Positions 23,057-33,274 of a stretch of 64,000 bases of DNA are shown here, one piece after another. The notes beneath the pieces are model-generated. The model saw only the letters and a list, made by a program, of their open reading frames with translations, made no database searches and was not told where the DNA came from. Source of the DNA: Nocardioides conyzicola (lineage in GTDB: Bacteria > Actinomycetota > Actinomycetes > Propionibacteriales > Nocardioidaceae); NCBI RefSeq assembly GCF_039543825.1, contig NZ_BAABKM010000004.1, positions 248,001 through 312,000 of the forward strand, in the 5' to 3' direction. The position numbers were made by a program, and so were the translations under genes. Every line of letters starts with the position of its first letter. Position 1 is the stretch's first letter.

Positions 23057-24114
23057 CGCGCCCGGTGGTCGGTCCCCCGTCACCGGAGGTCGCGGCGGCC
23101 GCCGCCGAGCGCCTGGCCGCGCTCGCCACCCCACCCGGAGCGCTGGGGCGGCTCGGCGACCTCGCGGTCTGGCTGTCCGCCGCCCAGGGCGTCGTGCCGC
23201 CGCGCGAGCTCGACAACGTGCGCCTGGTGATCTTCGCCGGCGACCACGGCGTGGCCCGCCACGGTGTTTCGGCGTACCCGCCGGAGATCACCGGCGCGAT
23301 GGTCCGGACCTTCGTCCTCGGCCGGGCCGGCGTCTCGGCGCTCGCCGGTGCGCACCGGGTCGCCGTACGCGTCCTCGACCTCGGGGTCGACGACAACCTC
23401 GACGGTGTGCCCGACGAGGTACGCCGGCACAAGGTGCGCCGGTCGTCCGGGGCCATCCACCTCGAGGACGCGCTCACGCCGGACGAGACACGCCAGGCGC
23501 TCGAGGTGGGTGCGACCGTCGCCCGCGAGGAGATCGCCGCCGGCGCCCAGCTGCTGCTCAGCGGCGATATGGGCATCGGCAACACCACGCCCGCCGCGGC
23601 GCTGGTCGCGGCCGGTCTCGGGCTCCCGGCCACCGAGGTCGTCGGTCGGGGCACCGGCATCGACGACGCGGCGCTCGTGCACAAGACCGAGCTGATCCAG
23701 CAGGCGCTCGACCGGGCCGGCGACCGGACGTCCGATCCGGTGGACACGCTCACCGCGCTCGGCAGCGCCGACCTGGCCGCCAGCACGGGCTTCCTGCTCG
23801 AAGCCGCCCGGCAGGGCGTGCCGGTGCTGCTCGACGGGCTGATGGCGGTGGCGTGCGCGCTGACGGCCGACCGGCTCGGCCCGGGTGCGGCCGCGTGGTT
23901 CGCCGCCGGTCACCGCTCCACCGAGCCCGCCCAGTCGCTCGCGCTGGCCAAGCTCGGCCTCGAGCCGGTGCTCGACCTCGGGCTGCGGCTCGGCGAGGGC
24001 AGCGGCGCGGTCGCCGCCGTGCCGGTGCTGCGCAGCGCCGTCGCCGTGCTGCGCGACGTCGCGCTGCTCTCCGAGCTGCTGCCGCCCGAGCCCCACGCCG
24101 GGCCAGGTGCCTGA
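23053..24114 (+). CDS. cobT: Nicotinate-nucleotide-dimethylbenzimidazole phosphoribosyltransferase CobT
   Basis: 353 aa from a GTG at 23053. Family blocks: TPPGALGRLGDLAVWLSAAQG, VIFAGDHGVARHGVSAYP, DMGIGNTTPAAAL, VGRGTGIDD, GFLLEAARQGVPVLLDG and the catalytic Glu in LRLGEGSGA. It transfers ribose 5-phosphate from nicotinate mononucleotide to 5,6-dimethylbenzimidazole to make alpha-ribazole phosphate. It overlaps cbtA (GTGA) and cobS (8 nt), tying cobalt uptake and lower-ligand assembly to one riboswitch. Confidence 0.95.
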   Translation: MTRPVVGPPSPEVAAAAAERLAALATPPGALGRLGDLAVWLSAAQGVVPPRELDNVRLVIFAGDHGVARHGVSAYPPEITGAMVRTFVLGRAGVSALAGAHRVAVRVLDLGVDDNLDGVPDEVRRHKVRRSSGAIHLEDALTPDETRQALEVGATVAREEIAAGAQLLLSGDMGIGNTTPAAALVAAGLGLPATEVVGRGTGIDDAALVHKTELIQQALDRAGDRTSDPVDTLTALGSADLAASTGFLLEAARQGVPVLLDGLMAVACALTADRLGPGAAAWFAAGHRSTEPAQSLALAKLGLEPVLDLGLRLGEGSGAVAAVPVLRSAVAVLRDVALLSELLPPEPHAGPGA

Positions 24115-24805
24115 CGCCTGGCGGCTCGCCACCGGGACGCTCACCGCGCTCCCGGTCGGGCCGCCCCGGCAGGTCACCCGCTCCACCGCCCGCGCGGCGA
24201 TGCTGCTGGCACCGGCCGCGGTGCTCCCCCTGGGCGCGCTCGTCGCCGCGATCCTGTGGCTCGGCGGACGGGCGGACCTGCCGCCGCTGGCGGTGGCCTT
24301 CGTGGCCGTCGGCGCGCTGGCCGCGGGCTCGCGCGCGCTGCACTGGGACGGGCTCTCCGACGTGGCCGACGGGCTGACGGCGTCCTACGACCGCGAGCGC
24401 TCCCTGGCCGTGATGAAGACCGGCACCAGCGGTCCAGCCGGCGTGGTCGCCACCGTCGTCGTGGCAGGCATCCAGGCCGCCGCGCTCACGGCCTACGTCG
24501 ACACCCTCGGCCTCGCCCTGCTCGCGGGCGCGCTCGTCTGCCTGTCGAGGTGCGCGCTCTGGATCACCTGCTGCACCCGGGTCCCGTCCGCGCGCCCCGG
24601 CGGTCTCGGCGACACCTACACGCGCACGGTCCCGCTGCCGCTCGCGGCGCTCGGCGGCCTGCTGCTGTCGGTCACCGGTGGGCTCGTCGTGCTGCTGCTG
24701 GTACGGCGTACGACGACGCGCTTCGGCGGGGTCACCGGCGACGTCTTCGGCGCGGCCATCGAGCTCGCCCTCGCCACCACGCTGCTCACCTGGGCGTGGT
24801 GGTGA
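24107..24805 (+). CDS. cobS: Adenosylcobinamide-GDP ribazoletransferase CobS (CobV)
   Basis: 232 aa from the GTG at 24107. It is a membrane enzyme with several hydrophobic helices. The active-site motif HWDGLSDVADGLTASYDRER corresponds to the family HxDGLxDxxDG. It joins alpha-ribazole (phosphate) to adenosylcobinamide-GDP, the last step of assembly. It ends WAWW and is convergent with cobU, 5 bp apart. The N-terminus RLATGTLTALPVG is the normal family start. Confidence 0.92.
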   Translation: MPDAWRLATGTLTALPVGPPRQVTRSTARAAMLLAPAAVLPLGALVAAILWLGGRADLPPLAVAFVAVGALAAGSRALHWDGLSDVADGLTASYDRERSLAVMKTGTSGPAGVVATVVVAGIQAAALTAYVDTLGLALLAGALVCLSRCALWITCCTRVPSARPGGLGDTYTRTVPLPLAALGGLLLSVTGGLVVLLLVRRTTTRFGGVTGDVFGAAIELALATTLLTWAWW

Positions 24806-24810
24806 GGGAG

Positions 24811-25329
24811 TCAGAGCCGCAGCACCCGGCCCGCGACGACCAGGTGCACCTCGTCGCACGCGGCCCCGAACCGCTGGTTGACCGACCCGAGCAGGTCCCG
24901 GAAGACCCGTCCCGACCTGTGCTCCGGCACCACCCCCATCCCGACCTCGTTGGTCACGAGGACCACGGTGCCACCGGCCACCGACAGCGCCTCGACGCCG
25001 CGGTCGACCGCTCCGTCGACGTACGCCGCCAGGTCCGGCATCGTCGCGTCCCACATCCCCGCGTCGTCGACGAGGCGCGTCAGCCAGGTGCCGAGGCAGT
25101 CCACGAGGACCGCCTCGTCGGTCGCCAGCGCCCCGGCCAGGTCACCGGTCTCGACGGTCGTCCAGGACGCCGGGCGGCGCGCGCGGTGGGCGGCGATCCG
25201 CTCCTGCCAGTCGGCGTCGTCGCGGACCGGCCCGGGCGCGACGTACCGCACCGCCGACTCCCCGACGAGCAGCGACTCCGCGTGCCGCGACTTGCCCGAC
25301 CGGACACCTCCGGTGACCAGGACCCTCAT
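24811..25329 (-). CDS. cobU: Adenosylcobinamide kinase/guanylyltransferase CobU (CobP)
   Basis: 172 aa from the ATG at 25329. Walker A GGVRSGKS follows directly after the start, then RYVAPGPVRDDADWQERIAAHRARRP with the family RIAxHRxxRP motif, VLVDCLGTWLTRL and LVTNEVGMGVVPEHRSGR. It phosphorylates adenosylcobinamide and adds GMP. Only 2 bp separate its start codon from that of the divergent cbiB, so its promoter must lie inside cbiB. Upstream in-frame codons exist but do not match the family. Confidence 0.95.
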   Translation of the reverse strand: MRVLVTGGVRSGKSRHAESLLVGESAVRYVAPGPVRDDADWQERIAAHRARRPASWTTVETGDLAGALATDEAVLVDCLGTWLTRLVDDAGMWDATMPDLAAYVDGAVDRGVEALSVAGGTVVLVTNEVGMGVVPEHRSGRVFRDLLGSVNQRFGAACDEVHLVVAGRVLRL

Positions 25330-25331
25330 CG

Positions 25332-26225
25332 ATGACTCCCCTGCGTGGACGTGCTCTCGGTCTGGTGGCCGGCTTCGCCGCCGACCGTGTGTGGGGCGAT
25401 CCTGCACGCTGGCACCCGGTCGCCGGCTTCGGCACGACCGCGGCCACCCTCGAGCGGATCTCGTACGCCGACCGCCGCGCGCCCGGTGTCGTGCACGTCG
25501 GCCTGCTCGTCGGCGGCGCCGCGCTCCTCGGCGCCCGCACCCCGGTGGCGCTCGCGACCTGGGCCGTCCTGGGCGGGCGGTCGCTCGACCGCGAGGCCGA
25601 GGCCGTCCAGCGGCTGCTGGAGGCCGGTGACCTGCCCGGCGCCCGTCAGCGCCTCACCCACCTCGTGGGCCGCGACACCAGCGCGCTGGACGAGGCGGGT
25701 GTCGCCCGGGCGGTGATCGAGTCGGTCGCCGAGAACACCTCCGACGCCGTCGTGGCGCCGCTGGTCTGGGGTGCCCTGCTCGGGGCTCCCGGGCTGCTCG
25801 CCTACCGCGCCGCCAACACGCTGGACGCCATGGTGGGGCACCGGAGCCCGCGCTACGAGCGCTTCGGCTGGGCCGCGGCCCGGCTCGACGACCTGCTCAA
25901 CCTGCCGGGGTCGCGGCTGACCGCCGCACTCGCCGTCCTGCTCGGCGACGACCGACGCGCGGCCTGGTCCGCCTGGCGCCGCGACGCGCCCGGTCACCCG
26001 AGCCCCAACGCCGGTCCGGTCGAGGCGGCGTTCGCCGGCGCGCTCGGGGTGCGGCTGGGCGGCGTGAACGTCTACGCCGGTCGCACCGAGGACCGGCAGG
26101 TGCTCGGCGACGGTCGTGCCCCGGACGTCCACGACATCACCCGCGCCCGTCGGCTGGCGAGCCGGGTCGGGCTGGCCGCGCTGCTCGTGACCGCACCCAT
26201 CGCGCTGCGGCCGCGACGTCGCTGA
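25332..26225 (+). CDS. cbiB: Adenosylcobinamide-phosphate synthase CbiB (CobD)
   Basis: 297 aa from the ATG at 25332. It is a membrane protein with family blocks [42 protein letters not shown] followed by [30 protein letters not shown], and [20 protein letters not shown]. It attaches aminopropanol (phosphate) to adenosylcobyric acid. It starts 2 bp from the divergent cobU. Its last 89 bases overlap the 3' end of cobK on the opposite strand. Confidence 0.95.
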   Translation: MTPLRGRALGLVAGFAADRVWGDPARWHPVAGFGTTAATLERISYADRRAPGVVHVGLLVGGAALLGARTPVALATWAVLGGRSLDREAEAVQRLLEAGDLPGARQRLTHLVGRDTSALDEAGVARAVIESVAENTSDAVVAPLVWGALLGAPGLLAYRAANTLDAMVGHRSPRYERFGWAAARLDDLLNLPGSRLTAALAVLLGDDRRAAWSAWRRDAPGHPSPNAGPVEAAFAGALGVRLGGVNVYAGRTEDRQVLGDGRAPDVHDITRARRLASRVGLAALLVTAPIALRPRRR

Positions 26226-26892
26226 CCGTCTCGACCCCGGCAGGAGCAGGCGGCCGGCGTACGACGACCACCGGGATGCCGAGCGCGGCCGCCGCGTCCA
26301 GCTTGGGCCGGGTGTACGAGCCGCCGGAGTCCTTGGTGACCAGCACGTCCGAGCCGTGCTGCTGCATCAGCGCGACCTCGTCCTCGAGCCGGTAGGGACC
26401 GCGGTCGCGCAGCACGTCCCACGTCGCCGGCAGCGGGATCTCGGGCTCGTCGACCACGCGCACCAGCGCCGCCCGGTCGCCGAGCGGACCCACGAAGCGG
26501 TCGAGCGACTGCCGGCCCACGGTCAGGAACGGCCGCTTCCCCAGTCCCGCCGCGGTCGCCGCGGCGCCTGCGTGGTCGTCGACCCAGGTCCAGTCGCCGG
26601 TCCAGCCGGGGCGCTGCAGCCGCAGGAGAGGTACGGCGCCGCAGGCGGCTGCCGCGTGCTGCGAGATCTGCGCGGCGAAGGGATGCGTGGCGTCGACGAC
26701 CGCGTCGAAGCCGACGACGTACGCCGCCAGCCCGGCCACGCCGCCGAACCCGCCGATGCGCACGCCCCCGGCCGGCAGCCGCGGCTCGGCGACCCGGCCG
26801 GCGAGCGAGGTCGTGACCTCGATGCCGTCGTCGACCAGGGCCGCGGCGACCGACCGCGCCTCCGCCGTACCGCCCAGGACCAGGACCTTCAC
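26137..26892 (-). CDS. cobK: Precorrin-6A reductase CobK
   Basis: 251 aa from the GTG at 26892, which overlaps the cobQ stop as GTGA. Blocks: [59 protein letters not shown] and [18 protein letters not shown]. It reduces precorrin-6A to dihydro-precorrin-6 with NADPH. It is the last gene of the cobN-cobF-2H-cobQ-cobK operon. Its 3' end runs 89 bases into cbiB on the other strand. Confidence 0.94.
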   Translation of the reverse strand: MKVLVLGGTAEARSVAAALVDDGIEVTTSLAGRVAEPRLPAGGVRIGGFGGVAGLAAYVVGFDAVVDATHPFAAQISQHAAAACGAVPLLRLQRPGWTGDWTWVDDHAGAAATAAGLGKRPFLTVGRQSLDRFVGPLGDRAALVRVVDEPEIPLPATWDVLRDRGPYRLEDEVALMQQHGSDVLVTKDSGGSYTRPKLDAAAALGIPVVVVRRPPAPAGVETVSDVAAAARWVRSRAARPARPGSPADGRG

Positions 26893-28382
26893 CGCTGGTC
26901 CCCCGGCGGCAGGACCCGGAGGTCGCCGGGCGCGCCGGCCGTGGCAAGCTCGAGCAGGGCGTCGACGTCGAGGTGGTGCTCCACGAGGTCGCCGAGCAGG
27001 TCGAGCCGGCGTTCGCGGGCGGCCGCGAAGCTCACGCCCGAGGGTGCCCACGCGTGGCCGGTGAGCCGGGCGACCTCGGCGAGCAGCGCGCTCCGGAAGT
27101 CGTCGTGCTCGAGGCAGCCGTGCCACATGGTGCCGAAGACCTGCCCGTCGCGGGCGCCGCCGAGGAAGGACTCGCCCGAGCCGACGGTGACCCGGCCGTG
27201 GTGGATCTCGTAGCCGCCGACCGACGCGCCCAGCGCGGAGCCGTGTGGCAGCCGGAGCACCTTCGCGGCCTGGAAGACCGTGTCGGCGTCGAGGAGGCCC
27301 AGCCCCTCGGCCGCGGCGCCCTCGGGGCCCTCGACGCCGTCCGGGTCGCGCACGGTCCGACCGAGCATCTGGAAGCCACCGCAGATCCCGAGCACCGGCC
27401 GGCCGGCCGCGGCATGGGCCAGCACCGCCCGGTCGAGCCCGCGCGAGCGCAGCCACTCCAGGTCCGCGAGGGTCGCGCGCGAGCCGGGCAGCACGATCAG
27501 GTCGGCGTCCGCGAGCGAGCGCCCGTCGGAGGCGTAGACGACGTCCACGCCGGGCTCCAGCCCGAGCGCGTCGATGTCGGTGAAGTTGCTGATCCGCGGC
27601 GACCGCACCACGGCGACCCGCAGCGGCGCCGGTCCCTCGGTCACCCGCCGGTCGCCGACGTCGAGGGTGTCCTCGCTGTCCAGCCACACGTCGGAACTGA
27701 AGGGCAGCACGCCGTACACGCGTCGCCCGGTCAGTGCCTCGAGCTCGGTCAGACCCGGCCCGAGCAGCGACTCGTCGCCGCGGAACCGGTTGACCACGAA
27801 CCCGGCCACCAGCCGCTGGTCGTCGGGCGCGAGCAGGGCGACGCTGCCGAAGAGGGAGGCGAAGACCCCGCCGCGGTCGATGTCGCCGACCAGCACGGTC
27901 GCCAGGCGACCGTGCTGCGCGAGGCCCATGTTGACGTAGTCGCTGGCCCGCAGGTTGATCTCCGTCGGGCTGCCGGCGCCCTCGGCGACGACCACGTCGA
28001 AGCGCGACGACAGGTCGTCGAAGGCGTCGTACGCCGCGGTCGCGAGGTGCCGCCGGCCGTCGACGAAGTCGCGCGACGAGACCTCGCCGGCGGGCTGCCC
28101 GAGGACGACGACGTGGCTGCGCTGGTCGCTGCCGGGCTTGAGCAGCACGGGATTCATCGCGACCTCGGGCTCCACCTTCGCCGCGAGCGCCTGCACCCAC
28201 TGGGCTCGGCCGATCTCGCCGGTGCCGCTCGGGCCGTCGACGACCATCGAGTTGTTGGACATGTTCTGCGACTTGAAGGGCGCGACCTTCACCCCGCGGC
28301 GCACGAACGCCCGGCACAGTCCCGAGGTGACGATGCTCTTGCCGGCGTCGGAGGTCGTCCCGGCGACCAGGAGGCCGGTCAC
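26889..28382 (-). CDS. cobQ: Cobyric acid synthase CobQ
   Basis: 497 aa from the GTG at 28382 (GTGA overlap with the 2H phosphoesterase stop); an ATG four codons upstream is less likely. N-terminal synthetase: [53 protein letters not shown] followed by NMGLA. C-terminal glutamine amidotransferase: the nucleophile in [12 protein letters not shown] and the His region [10 protein letters not shown]. It amidates the b, d, e and g side chains of adenosylcobyrinic acid a,c-diamide. Full length, no missing motifs. Confidence 0.95.
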   Translation of the reverse strand: MTGLLVAGTTSDAGKSIVTSGLCRAFVRRGVKVAPFKSQNMSNNSMVVDGPSGTGEIGRAQWVQALAAKVEPEVAMNPVLLKPGSDQRSHVVVLGQPAGEVSSRDFVDGRRHLATAAYDAFDDLSSRFDVVVAEGAGSPTEINLRASDYVNMGLAQHGRLATVLVGDIDRGGVFASLFGSVALLAPDDQRLVAGFVVNRFRGDESLLGPGLTELEALTGRRVYGVLPFSSDVWLDSEDTLDVGDRRVTEGPAPLRVAVVRSPRISNFTDIDALGLEPGVDVVYASDGRSLADADLIVLPGSRATLADLEWLRSRGLDRAVLAHAAAGRPVLGICGGFQMLGRTVRDPDGVEGPEGAAAEGLGLLDADTVFQAAKVLRLPHGSALGASVGGYEIHHGRVTVGSGESFLGGARDGQVFGTMWHGCLEHDDFRSALLAEVARLTGHAWAPSGVSFAAARERRLDLLGDLVEHHLDVDALLELATAGAPGDLRVLPPGDQR

Positions 28383-28894
28383 GCTAGCTTCCATTCCGCG
28401 AGGACTCGGCAGTCGTGGTTGGCGTAGCGCGCGAGGACCAGCCGGTCGGCCCGGCACCTCGCGGGCACGGCGTCGCCCAGGGCCGCTCGGACCGATGCCC
28501 GGTCGATGCCGTCGGCGCGCTGGTCGAGGGTCAGGTGCGGGACCGGCTCGGGGAAGGCGCCGCCGTACGGCGGGCACTGGGGGAACGCCGCGATCAGCCG
28601 CCGGGTCAACGCACGGAAGGGCTCGTCCGGCGACGGCACCAGGTGGATGATCCCGTCGGCGAACTCGTCCAGCTCGTCGAGGGTGAAGTCGAACGCCGGC
28701 GTACGTCCCGCGACCTCGGCCACCAGTTCCAGGTCGGCCTCGGACGGGTCGTCGAGGAACGGTCCGAGAGCCGTCACGTGCGCGTGGACGAAGGCCGGGT
28801 CGGCCGACACGAAGGACCCGTCGTAGTGGCGGGTCCGGTCGAGGACGAACTCCTCGAGCTCGGGCACCGGGACGACCAGGACGTTGTGCGCCAT
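28379..28894 (-). CDS. 2H phosphoesterase (2'-5' RNA ligase-like)
   Basis: 171 aa from the ATG at 28894, which shares one base with the cobF stop. The two hallmark histidine motifs are present: HVTALGPF near residue 39 and [10 protein letters not shown] near residue 122. These proteins open cyclic phosphodiesters or handle 2',3'-cyclic ends. It is embedded in the cobN operon with 1-nt and 4-nt overlaps on its two sides. It is not part of the known B12 pathway. A role on a phosphodiester of the nucleotide loop or an unrelated RNA role are both open. Confidence 0.82.
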   Translation of the reverse strand: MAHNVLVVPVPELEEFVLDRTRHYDGSFVSADPAFVHAHVTALGPFLDDPSEADLELVAEVAGRTPAFDFTLDELDEFADGIIHLVPSPDEPFRALTRRLIAAFPQCPPYGGAFPEPVPHLTLDQRADGIDRASVRAALGDAVPARCRADRLVLARYANHDCRVLAEWKLA

Positions 28895-29673
28895 CAGGTC
28901 GTACGCCGCAGCAGGAAGATGTCCATCACCCAGCCGGCGGCGGCGCGCACCCGTTCGCGCGCCGCGTCGACCGCGGGCAGCACGTCGCCGACGCGGCCGG
29001 CGACCAGCTCCTCCGACGGCGTGCCGAGGTTGGCGCCCCACCAGATCGTCCAGTCACTGAGGTCCATGCCGGGGCCGTCGAGCTCGATCACCCGGTTGAG
29101 CATCACCACGACGTTGTCCTGGCCCTGCGCGAGCGCCTCCCGCAGCCGCCGCCCGCTGGTGACGTGCAGCGCCTGGCCGACCTCGTGCAGCACGATCTGG
29201 TGGCGCGCGGCCAGCAGCTGGATGCTGGAGATCCCGGGGATGACGTCGAGCTCGAGGTCGAGACGACCGCGCTGCTGCAACGACTGCAGGATCCGGATCG
29301 TCGAGTCGTAGAACGCCGGGTCGCCCCACACCAGGAAGCCCGCGTCACCCTCATGGGACAGCAGGGCCTCCTCGTACGCCGTCTGCCGCTCCTGGTGCCA
29401 GCGCGCGACGGCCGCGTCGTACTCCTCCTGCGTGGCGGTCCGGTCCGGCCGGCGCTCGCGCTCGGGGTCGTCGACGCGCACGATCACGGGCGGCCGCTCG
29501 AGGTGCCGGTCGAGCAGGCGCTCGCGGGCGTTCACGAGCGGGTCGGGCATGCCGCCGCGGCCCGACTTGTCGGTGACGACGAAGTAGGCGACCTCGCGCA
29601 GCGCGTGCACCGCCTCGATCGTGACCTGGTCCGGGTCGCCGGGCCCCACCCCGATGACGCGGACGCGCTTCAT
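28894..29673 (-). CDS. cobF: Precorrin-6A synthase (deacetylating) CobF
   Basis: 259 aa. Tetrapyrrole methylase with VRVIGVGPGDPDQVTIEAV, FLVWGDPAFYDSTIRIL, the SAM loop DVIPGISSIQLLAARHQI and the CobF-specific end WWGANLGTPSEELVAGRVGD then WVMDIFLLRR. It methylates C1 of precorrin-5 with loss of acetate, a reaction specific to the aerobic route. Its presence confirms the late-cobalt pathway. It overlaps cobN by ATGA. Confidence 0.95.
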   Translation of the reverse strand: MKRVRVIGVGPGDPDQVTIEAVHALREVAYFVVTDKSGRGGMPDPLVNARERLLDRHLERPPVIVRVDDPERERRPDRTATQEEYDAAVARWHQERQTAYEEALLSHEGDAGFLVWGDPAFYDSTIRILQSLQQRGRLDLELDVIPGISSIQLLAARHQIVLHEVGQALHVTSGRRLREALAQGQDNVVVMLNRVIELDGPGMDLSDWTIWWGANLGTPSEELVAGRVGDVLPAVDAARERVRAAAGWVMDIFLLRRTT

Positions 29674-32600
29674 CCGCGGTCCTCGAGATCGCCCTCGAGC
29701 TCCAGGTAGACCTGCTGCATGGCAGCCAGCGTCTCCGGATCCGGCGACTCCCACAAGCCACGGTCCTTGGCCTCGTGCAGCTTCTCGACGATGCCGCGCA
29801 GCGCCCAGGGGTTGGACCTCGTCATGAACTCGCGGTTGGTCGCGTCGAGCACGTACTCCTGCGCGAGCGACTCGTACATCCAGTCGTGCACCACTCCCGC
29901 GGTCGCGTCGAAGCCGAAGAGGTAGTCGACGGTCGCGGCCAGCTCGAACGCGCCCTTGTAGCCGTGCCGCTGCATCGCCGAGATCCAGCGCGGGTTGACG
30001 ACCCGGGCCCGGAAGACGCGGTTGGTCTCCTCCTGCAGGGTGCGGGTGCGTACGGCGTCGGGGGTGGTCGAGTCGCCGACGTACGCCTGCGGCGCGGTGC
30101 CGGTCAGCGCGCGGACGGTCGCGATCATCCCGCCGTGGTACTGGAAGTAGTCGTCGCTGTCGGCGATGTCGTGCTCGCGGGTGTCGATGTTCTTGGCCGC
30201 GACCTTGATCCGCCTGTAGTTGGCGCGCATGTCGTCGGCGGCCGGCGCCCCGTCGAGGTCGCGGCCGTAGGCGAAGCCGCCCCAGGCGGTGTAGACCTCC
30301 GCGAGGTCGGCGTCGTCCCGCCAGCTCCCGGACTCGATCACCTGCAGGATGCCGGCGCCGTACGAGCCCGGCTTGCTGCCGAAGATGCGGGTGGTCGCCC
30401 GCCGCTCGTCGCCGTGCTCGGCCAGGTCCGCCCGGGCGTGCGCGCGGACGTAGTTGCTCTCGTCGGGCTCGTCGAGCCCGGCCACGAGTCGCACCGCGTC
30501 GTCGAGCATCGTGACCACGTGCGGGAAGGCGTCGCGGAAGAAGCCCGAGATCCGCACGGTCACGTCGATGCGCGGGCGACCGAGCTCGTCGAGCGGGACG
30601 ACGACCAGGTTGCTGACCCGGCGGGAGGCCTCGTCCCACTCGGGTCGGACGCCGAGCAGCGCGAGCACCTCGGCGACGTCGTCGCCCGACGTGCGCATCG
30701 CGGACGTGCCCCAGACGGAGAGACCCACGGACGTCGGGTAGTCGCCGGTGTCGGCGACGTGCCGCTCGAGCAGCGACGTCGCCATCGCCTGCCCGGTCTG
30801 CCAGGCCAGCCGCGACGGCACCGCGCGCGGGTCGACGGTGTAGAAGTTGCGCCCTGTCGGAAGCACGTTGACCAGCCCGCGCAGGGGCGAGCCCGACGGT
30901 CCGGCCGCCACGAACCCGCCGTCGAGCGCGTGCATGAGGGCGTCGAGCTCATCGGTCGTACGCCGCAGTCGCGGCACCACCTGCTCCGCGGCGAAGCGCA
31001 GCACCTGCTGCACCTGCGGGTCGTCGTGGATCCCGGCCGCGGCCTCCGGGGCCCACGACGCGTCCTCCATCCGCTCCACGAGGTCGCGCGCCTGCGCCTC
31101 GATCGCGTCGACGGCGGCGGTCGCCTCCGACCCCTCCTTCAGGCCGAGGGCAGACCGCAGCCCCGGAACGGCGGCGGTCTGCCCTCCCCACACCTGAGAC
31201 GCCCGCAGGATCGCGAGCACCAGGTTGACCCGGGCCTCGCCCTCCGGCGGCTGGCCGAGGACGTGCAGGCCGTCGCGGATCTGCGCGTCCTTGATCTCGC
31301 AGAGCCAGCCGTCGACGTGGAGGATGAAGTCGTCGAACTCCTCGTCGTCGGGCCGTTCGTCCAGGCCGAGGTCACGGTGCATCTCGGCGGCGTGCATCAG
31401 CTGCCAGATCTCGCCCCGGACCGCCGGCAGCTTGGCCGGGTCCATCGCCGCGATGTTGGCGTGCTCGTCGAGCAGCTGCTCGAGCCGCGCGATGTCGCCA
31501 TACGACTCGGCACGCGCCATCGGCGGCACCAGGTGGTCGATGATCGTGGCGTGCGCGCGGCGCTTGGCCTGCGCCCCCTCGCCCGGGTCGTTGACGAGGA
31601 ACGGGTAGATCAGCGGCATGCTGCCGATCGCGGCGTCGGTCGCGCAGGCGGCCGAGAGCGCCGCGTTCTTGCCGGGCAGCCACTCCATCGAGCCGTGCTT
31701 GCCGAGGTGCACGACGGCGTCCGCCCCGAAGCCGTGGGCGAGCCAGCGGTACGCCGCGAGGTAGTGGTGCGACGGCGCCAGGTCGGGGTCGTGGTAAATC
31801 GCGACCGGGTTCTCCCCGAAGCCGCGCGGCGGCTGGATCAGCAGCACCACGTTGCCCGCCTGGATCGTGGCGAGGACGATCTCGTTGCTGTCGTTGACGA
31901 AGAGCCTGCCCGGGGACTCGCCCCACGCCTCGACCATGTCGTCCATCAGCCCGCTCGGCACGTCGGCCGTCCAGGCGTCGTACTCGGCCTTGGTGATCCG
32001 CACGTGGGCGTCGGTCAGCTGGGCGTTGGTCAGCCACTCCTCGTCCTGGCCACCCGCCGCGATCAGCGCGTGGATGAGGGCGTCACCGGCCTCCGTCTCG
32101 TCGTCGAGGTCGAGGGCGGGGATGTGGCCGACGTCGTACCCCTCCTCGCGCATCCGGCGCAGCAGCCGCACCGTGCTGACGGGGGTGTCGAGACCGACGG
32201 CGTTGCCGACACGGGAGTGCTTGGTGGGGTAGGCCGACAGCATCAGCGCGACCCGGCGCTCGCCGACCGGGATGTGTCGCAGACGGGCGTGGTTGACCGC
32301 GATCCCGGCCACCCGGGCGCAGCGCTCGGCGTCGGCGACGTAGCGCGGCAGCCCGTCCTCGTCGATCTCCTTGAACGAGAACGGCGCGGTGATGATCCGC
32401 CCGTCGAACTCCGGGATCGCGATCTGCGTGGCCGAGTCGAGCGGCGTGACACCGTCGTCGGACGCCTCCCACTCCTCGCGGCTGCTGGTGAGGCACAGGC
32501 CCTGGAAGATCGGGATGTCGAGGGCCGCCATCCGCTCCACGTCCCACGCCTCGTCGTCCTCGCCGGCGCTGGCGGCTGCGGGCTTGCTGCCGCCGGCGGC

Positions 32601-33236
32601 CAGGACGGTGACGATCAGCGCGTCGAGGGTGCCGAGGGCGTCGTACAGCTCGTCGGGCGCGGCGCGCAGGCTGCCGGCGAAGACGGGTACGCCGACGGCC
32701 TGGCCGGTCGCGTCGATCGCGTCGACGAGCGCGTGCGCGAAGCCGGCGTTGCCGCTGGTCTCGTGGGCGCGGTAGTAGAGGACGCCGACCCTGGGGAGCT
32801 CTGTCGGCGGCCGCTCACCCATCCCCCACTGCGGGACGGCGGCGGGCGGCTCGAAGCCCTCGCCCGTGAGCAGCACGGTGTCGGAGAGGAACGCGTGCAG
32901 CTGCGCGAGGTTGGCCGGCCCGCCCTCGGCGAGGTAGCGGTGCGCCTCGGCGGCGATGCCGATGGGGACGCTGGACAGCTCCATCAGCTCGGCGCTCGGC
33001 TGCTGCTCGCCGCCGAGCACGACCATCGGCTTGCCGGTCTCCCGGATCCGCACGAAGCCGGTGCACAGGTCCTGCGGCGAGCCCAGGATGCGGCCGACGA
33101 CGAGGTCGGCGGCCTCGATCGCCTGGGCCACGGACTGGTGGCCGGGTCGCCCGGGGTTGGCGACCAGGTAGTCGGCCCCGGAGGCTCGGGCCGACAGCAG
33201 GTCCGTGTCGGACGTCGAGAGCAGCGCGATGCGCAT
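29670..33236 (-). CDS. cobN: Cobaltochelatase large subunit CobN
   Basis: 1188 aa, in the usual size range. It starts MRIALLSTSDTDLLSARASG and carries CobN/BchH blocks such as VLYYRAHETSGN, YPTKHSRVGNAVGLDTPVST, HLGKHGSMEWLPGKNAALSA, PGLRSALGL, YTVDPRAVPSRLAWQTGQAM and LFGFDATAGVVHDWMYESLA. It binds hydrogenobyrinic acid a,c-diamide and performs Co2+ insertion with the ChlD-like subunit encoded at 17-19 kb. It is first in a five-gene operon behind its own B12 riboswitch. The ATG at 33236 follows GAGGAGGATCC. Confidence 0.96.
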   Translation of the reverse strand: MRIALLSTSDTDLLSARASGADYLVANPGRPGHQSVAQAIEAADLVVGRILGSPQDLCTGFVRIRETGKPMVVLGGEQQPSAELMELSSVPIGIAAEAHRYLAEGGPANLAQLHAFLSDTVLLTGEGFEPPAAVPQWGMGERPPTELPRVGVLYYRAHETSGNAGFAHALVDAIDATGQAVGVPVFAGSLRAAPDELYDALGTLDALIVTVLAAGGSKPAAASAGEDDEAWDVERMAALDIPIFQGLCLTSSREEWEASDDGVTPLDSATQIAIPEFDGRIITAPFSFKEIDEDGLPRYVADAERCARVAGIAVNHARLRHIPVGERRVALMLSAYPTKHSRVGNAVGLDTPVSTVRLLRRMREEGYDVGHIPALDLDDETEAGDALIHALIAAGGQDEEWLTNAQLTDAHVRITKAEYDAWTADVPSGLMDDMVEAWGESPGRLFVNDSNEIVLATIQAGNVVLLIQPPRGFGENPVAIYHDPDLAPSHHYLAAYRWLAHGFGADAVVHLGKHGSMEWLPGKNAALSAACATDAAIGSMPLIYPFLVNDPGEGAQAKRRAHATIIDHLVPPMARAESYGDIARLEQLLDEHANIAAMDPAKLPAVRGEIWQLMHAAEMHRDLGLDERPDDEEFDDFILHVDGWLCEIKDAQIRDGLHVLGQPPEGEARVNLVLAILRASQVWGGQTAAVPGLRSALGLKEGSEATAAVDAIEAQARDLVERMEDASWAPEAAAGIHDDPQVQQVLRFAAEQVVPRLRRTTDELDALMHALDGGFVAAGPSGSPLRGLVNVLPTGRNFYTVDPRAVPSRLAWQTGQAMATSLLERHVADTGDYPTSVGLSVWGTSAMRTSGDDVAEVLALLGVRPEWDEASRRVSNLVVVPLDELGRPRIDVTVRISGFFRDAFPHVVTMLDDAVRLVAGLDEPDESNYVRAHARADLAEHGDERRATTRIFGSKPGSYGAGILQVIESGSWRDDADLAEVYTAWGGFAYGRDLDGAPAADDMRANYRRIKVAAKNIDTREHDIADSDDYFQYHGGMIATVRALTGTAPQAYVGDSTTPDAVRTRTLQEETNRVFRARVVNPRWISAMQRHGYKGAFELAATVDYLFGFDATAGVVHDWMYESLAQEYVLDATNREFMTRSNPWALRGIVEKLHEAKDRGLWESPDPETLAAMQQVYLELEGDLEDRG

Positions 33237-33274
33237 GGATCCTCCTCGGGGTTCTCGCCCGTCGTTGGTCGGAG

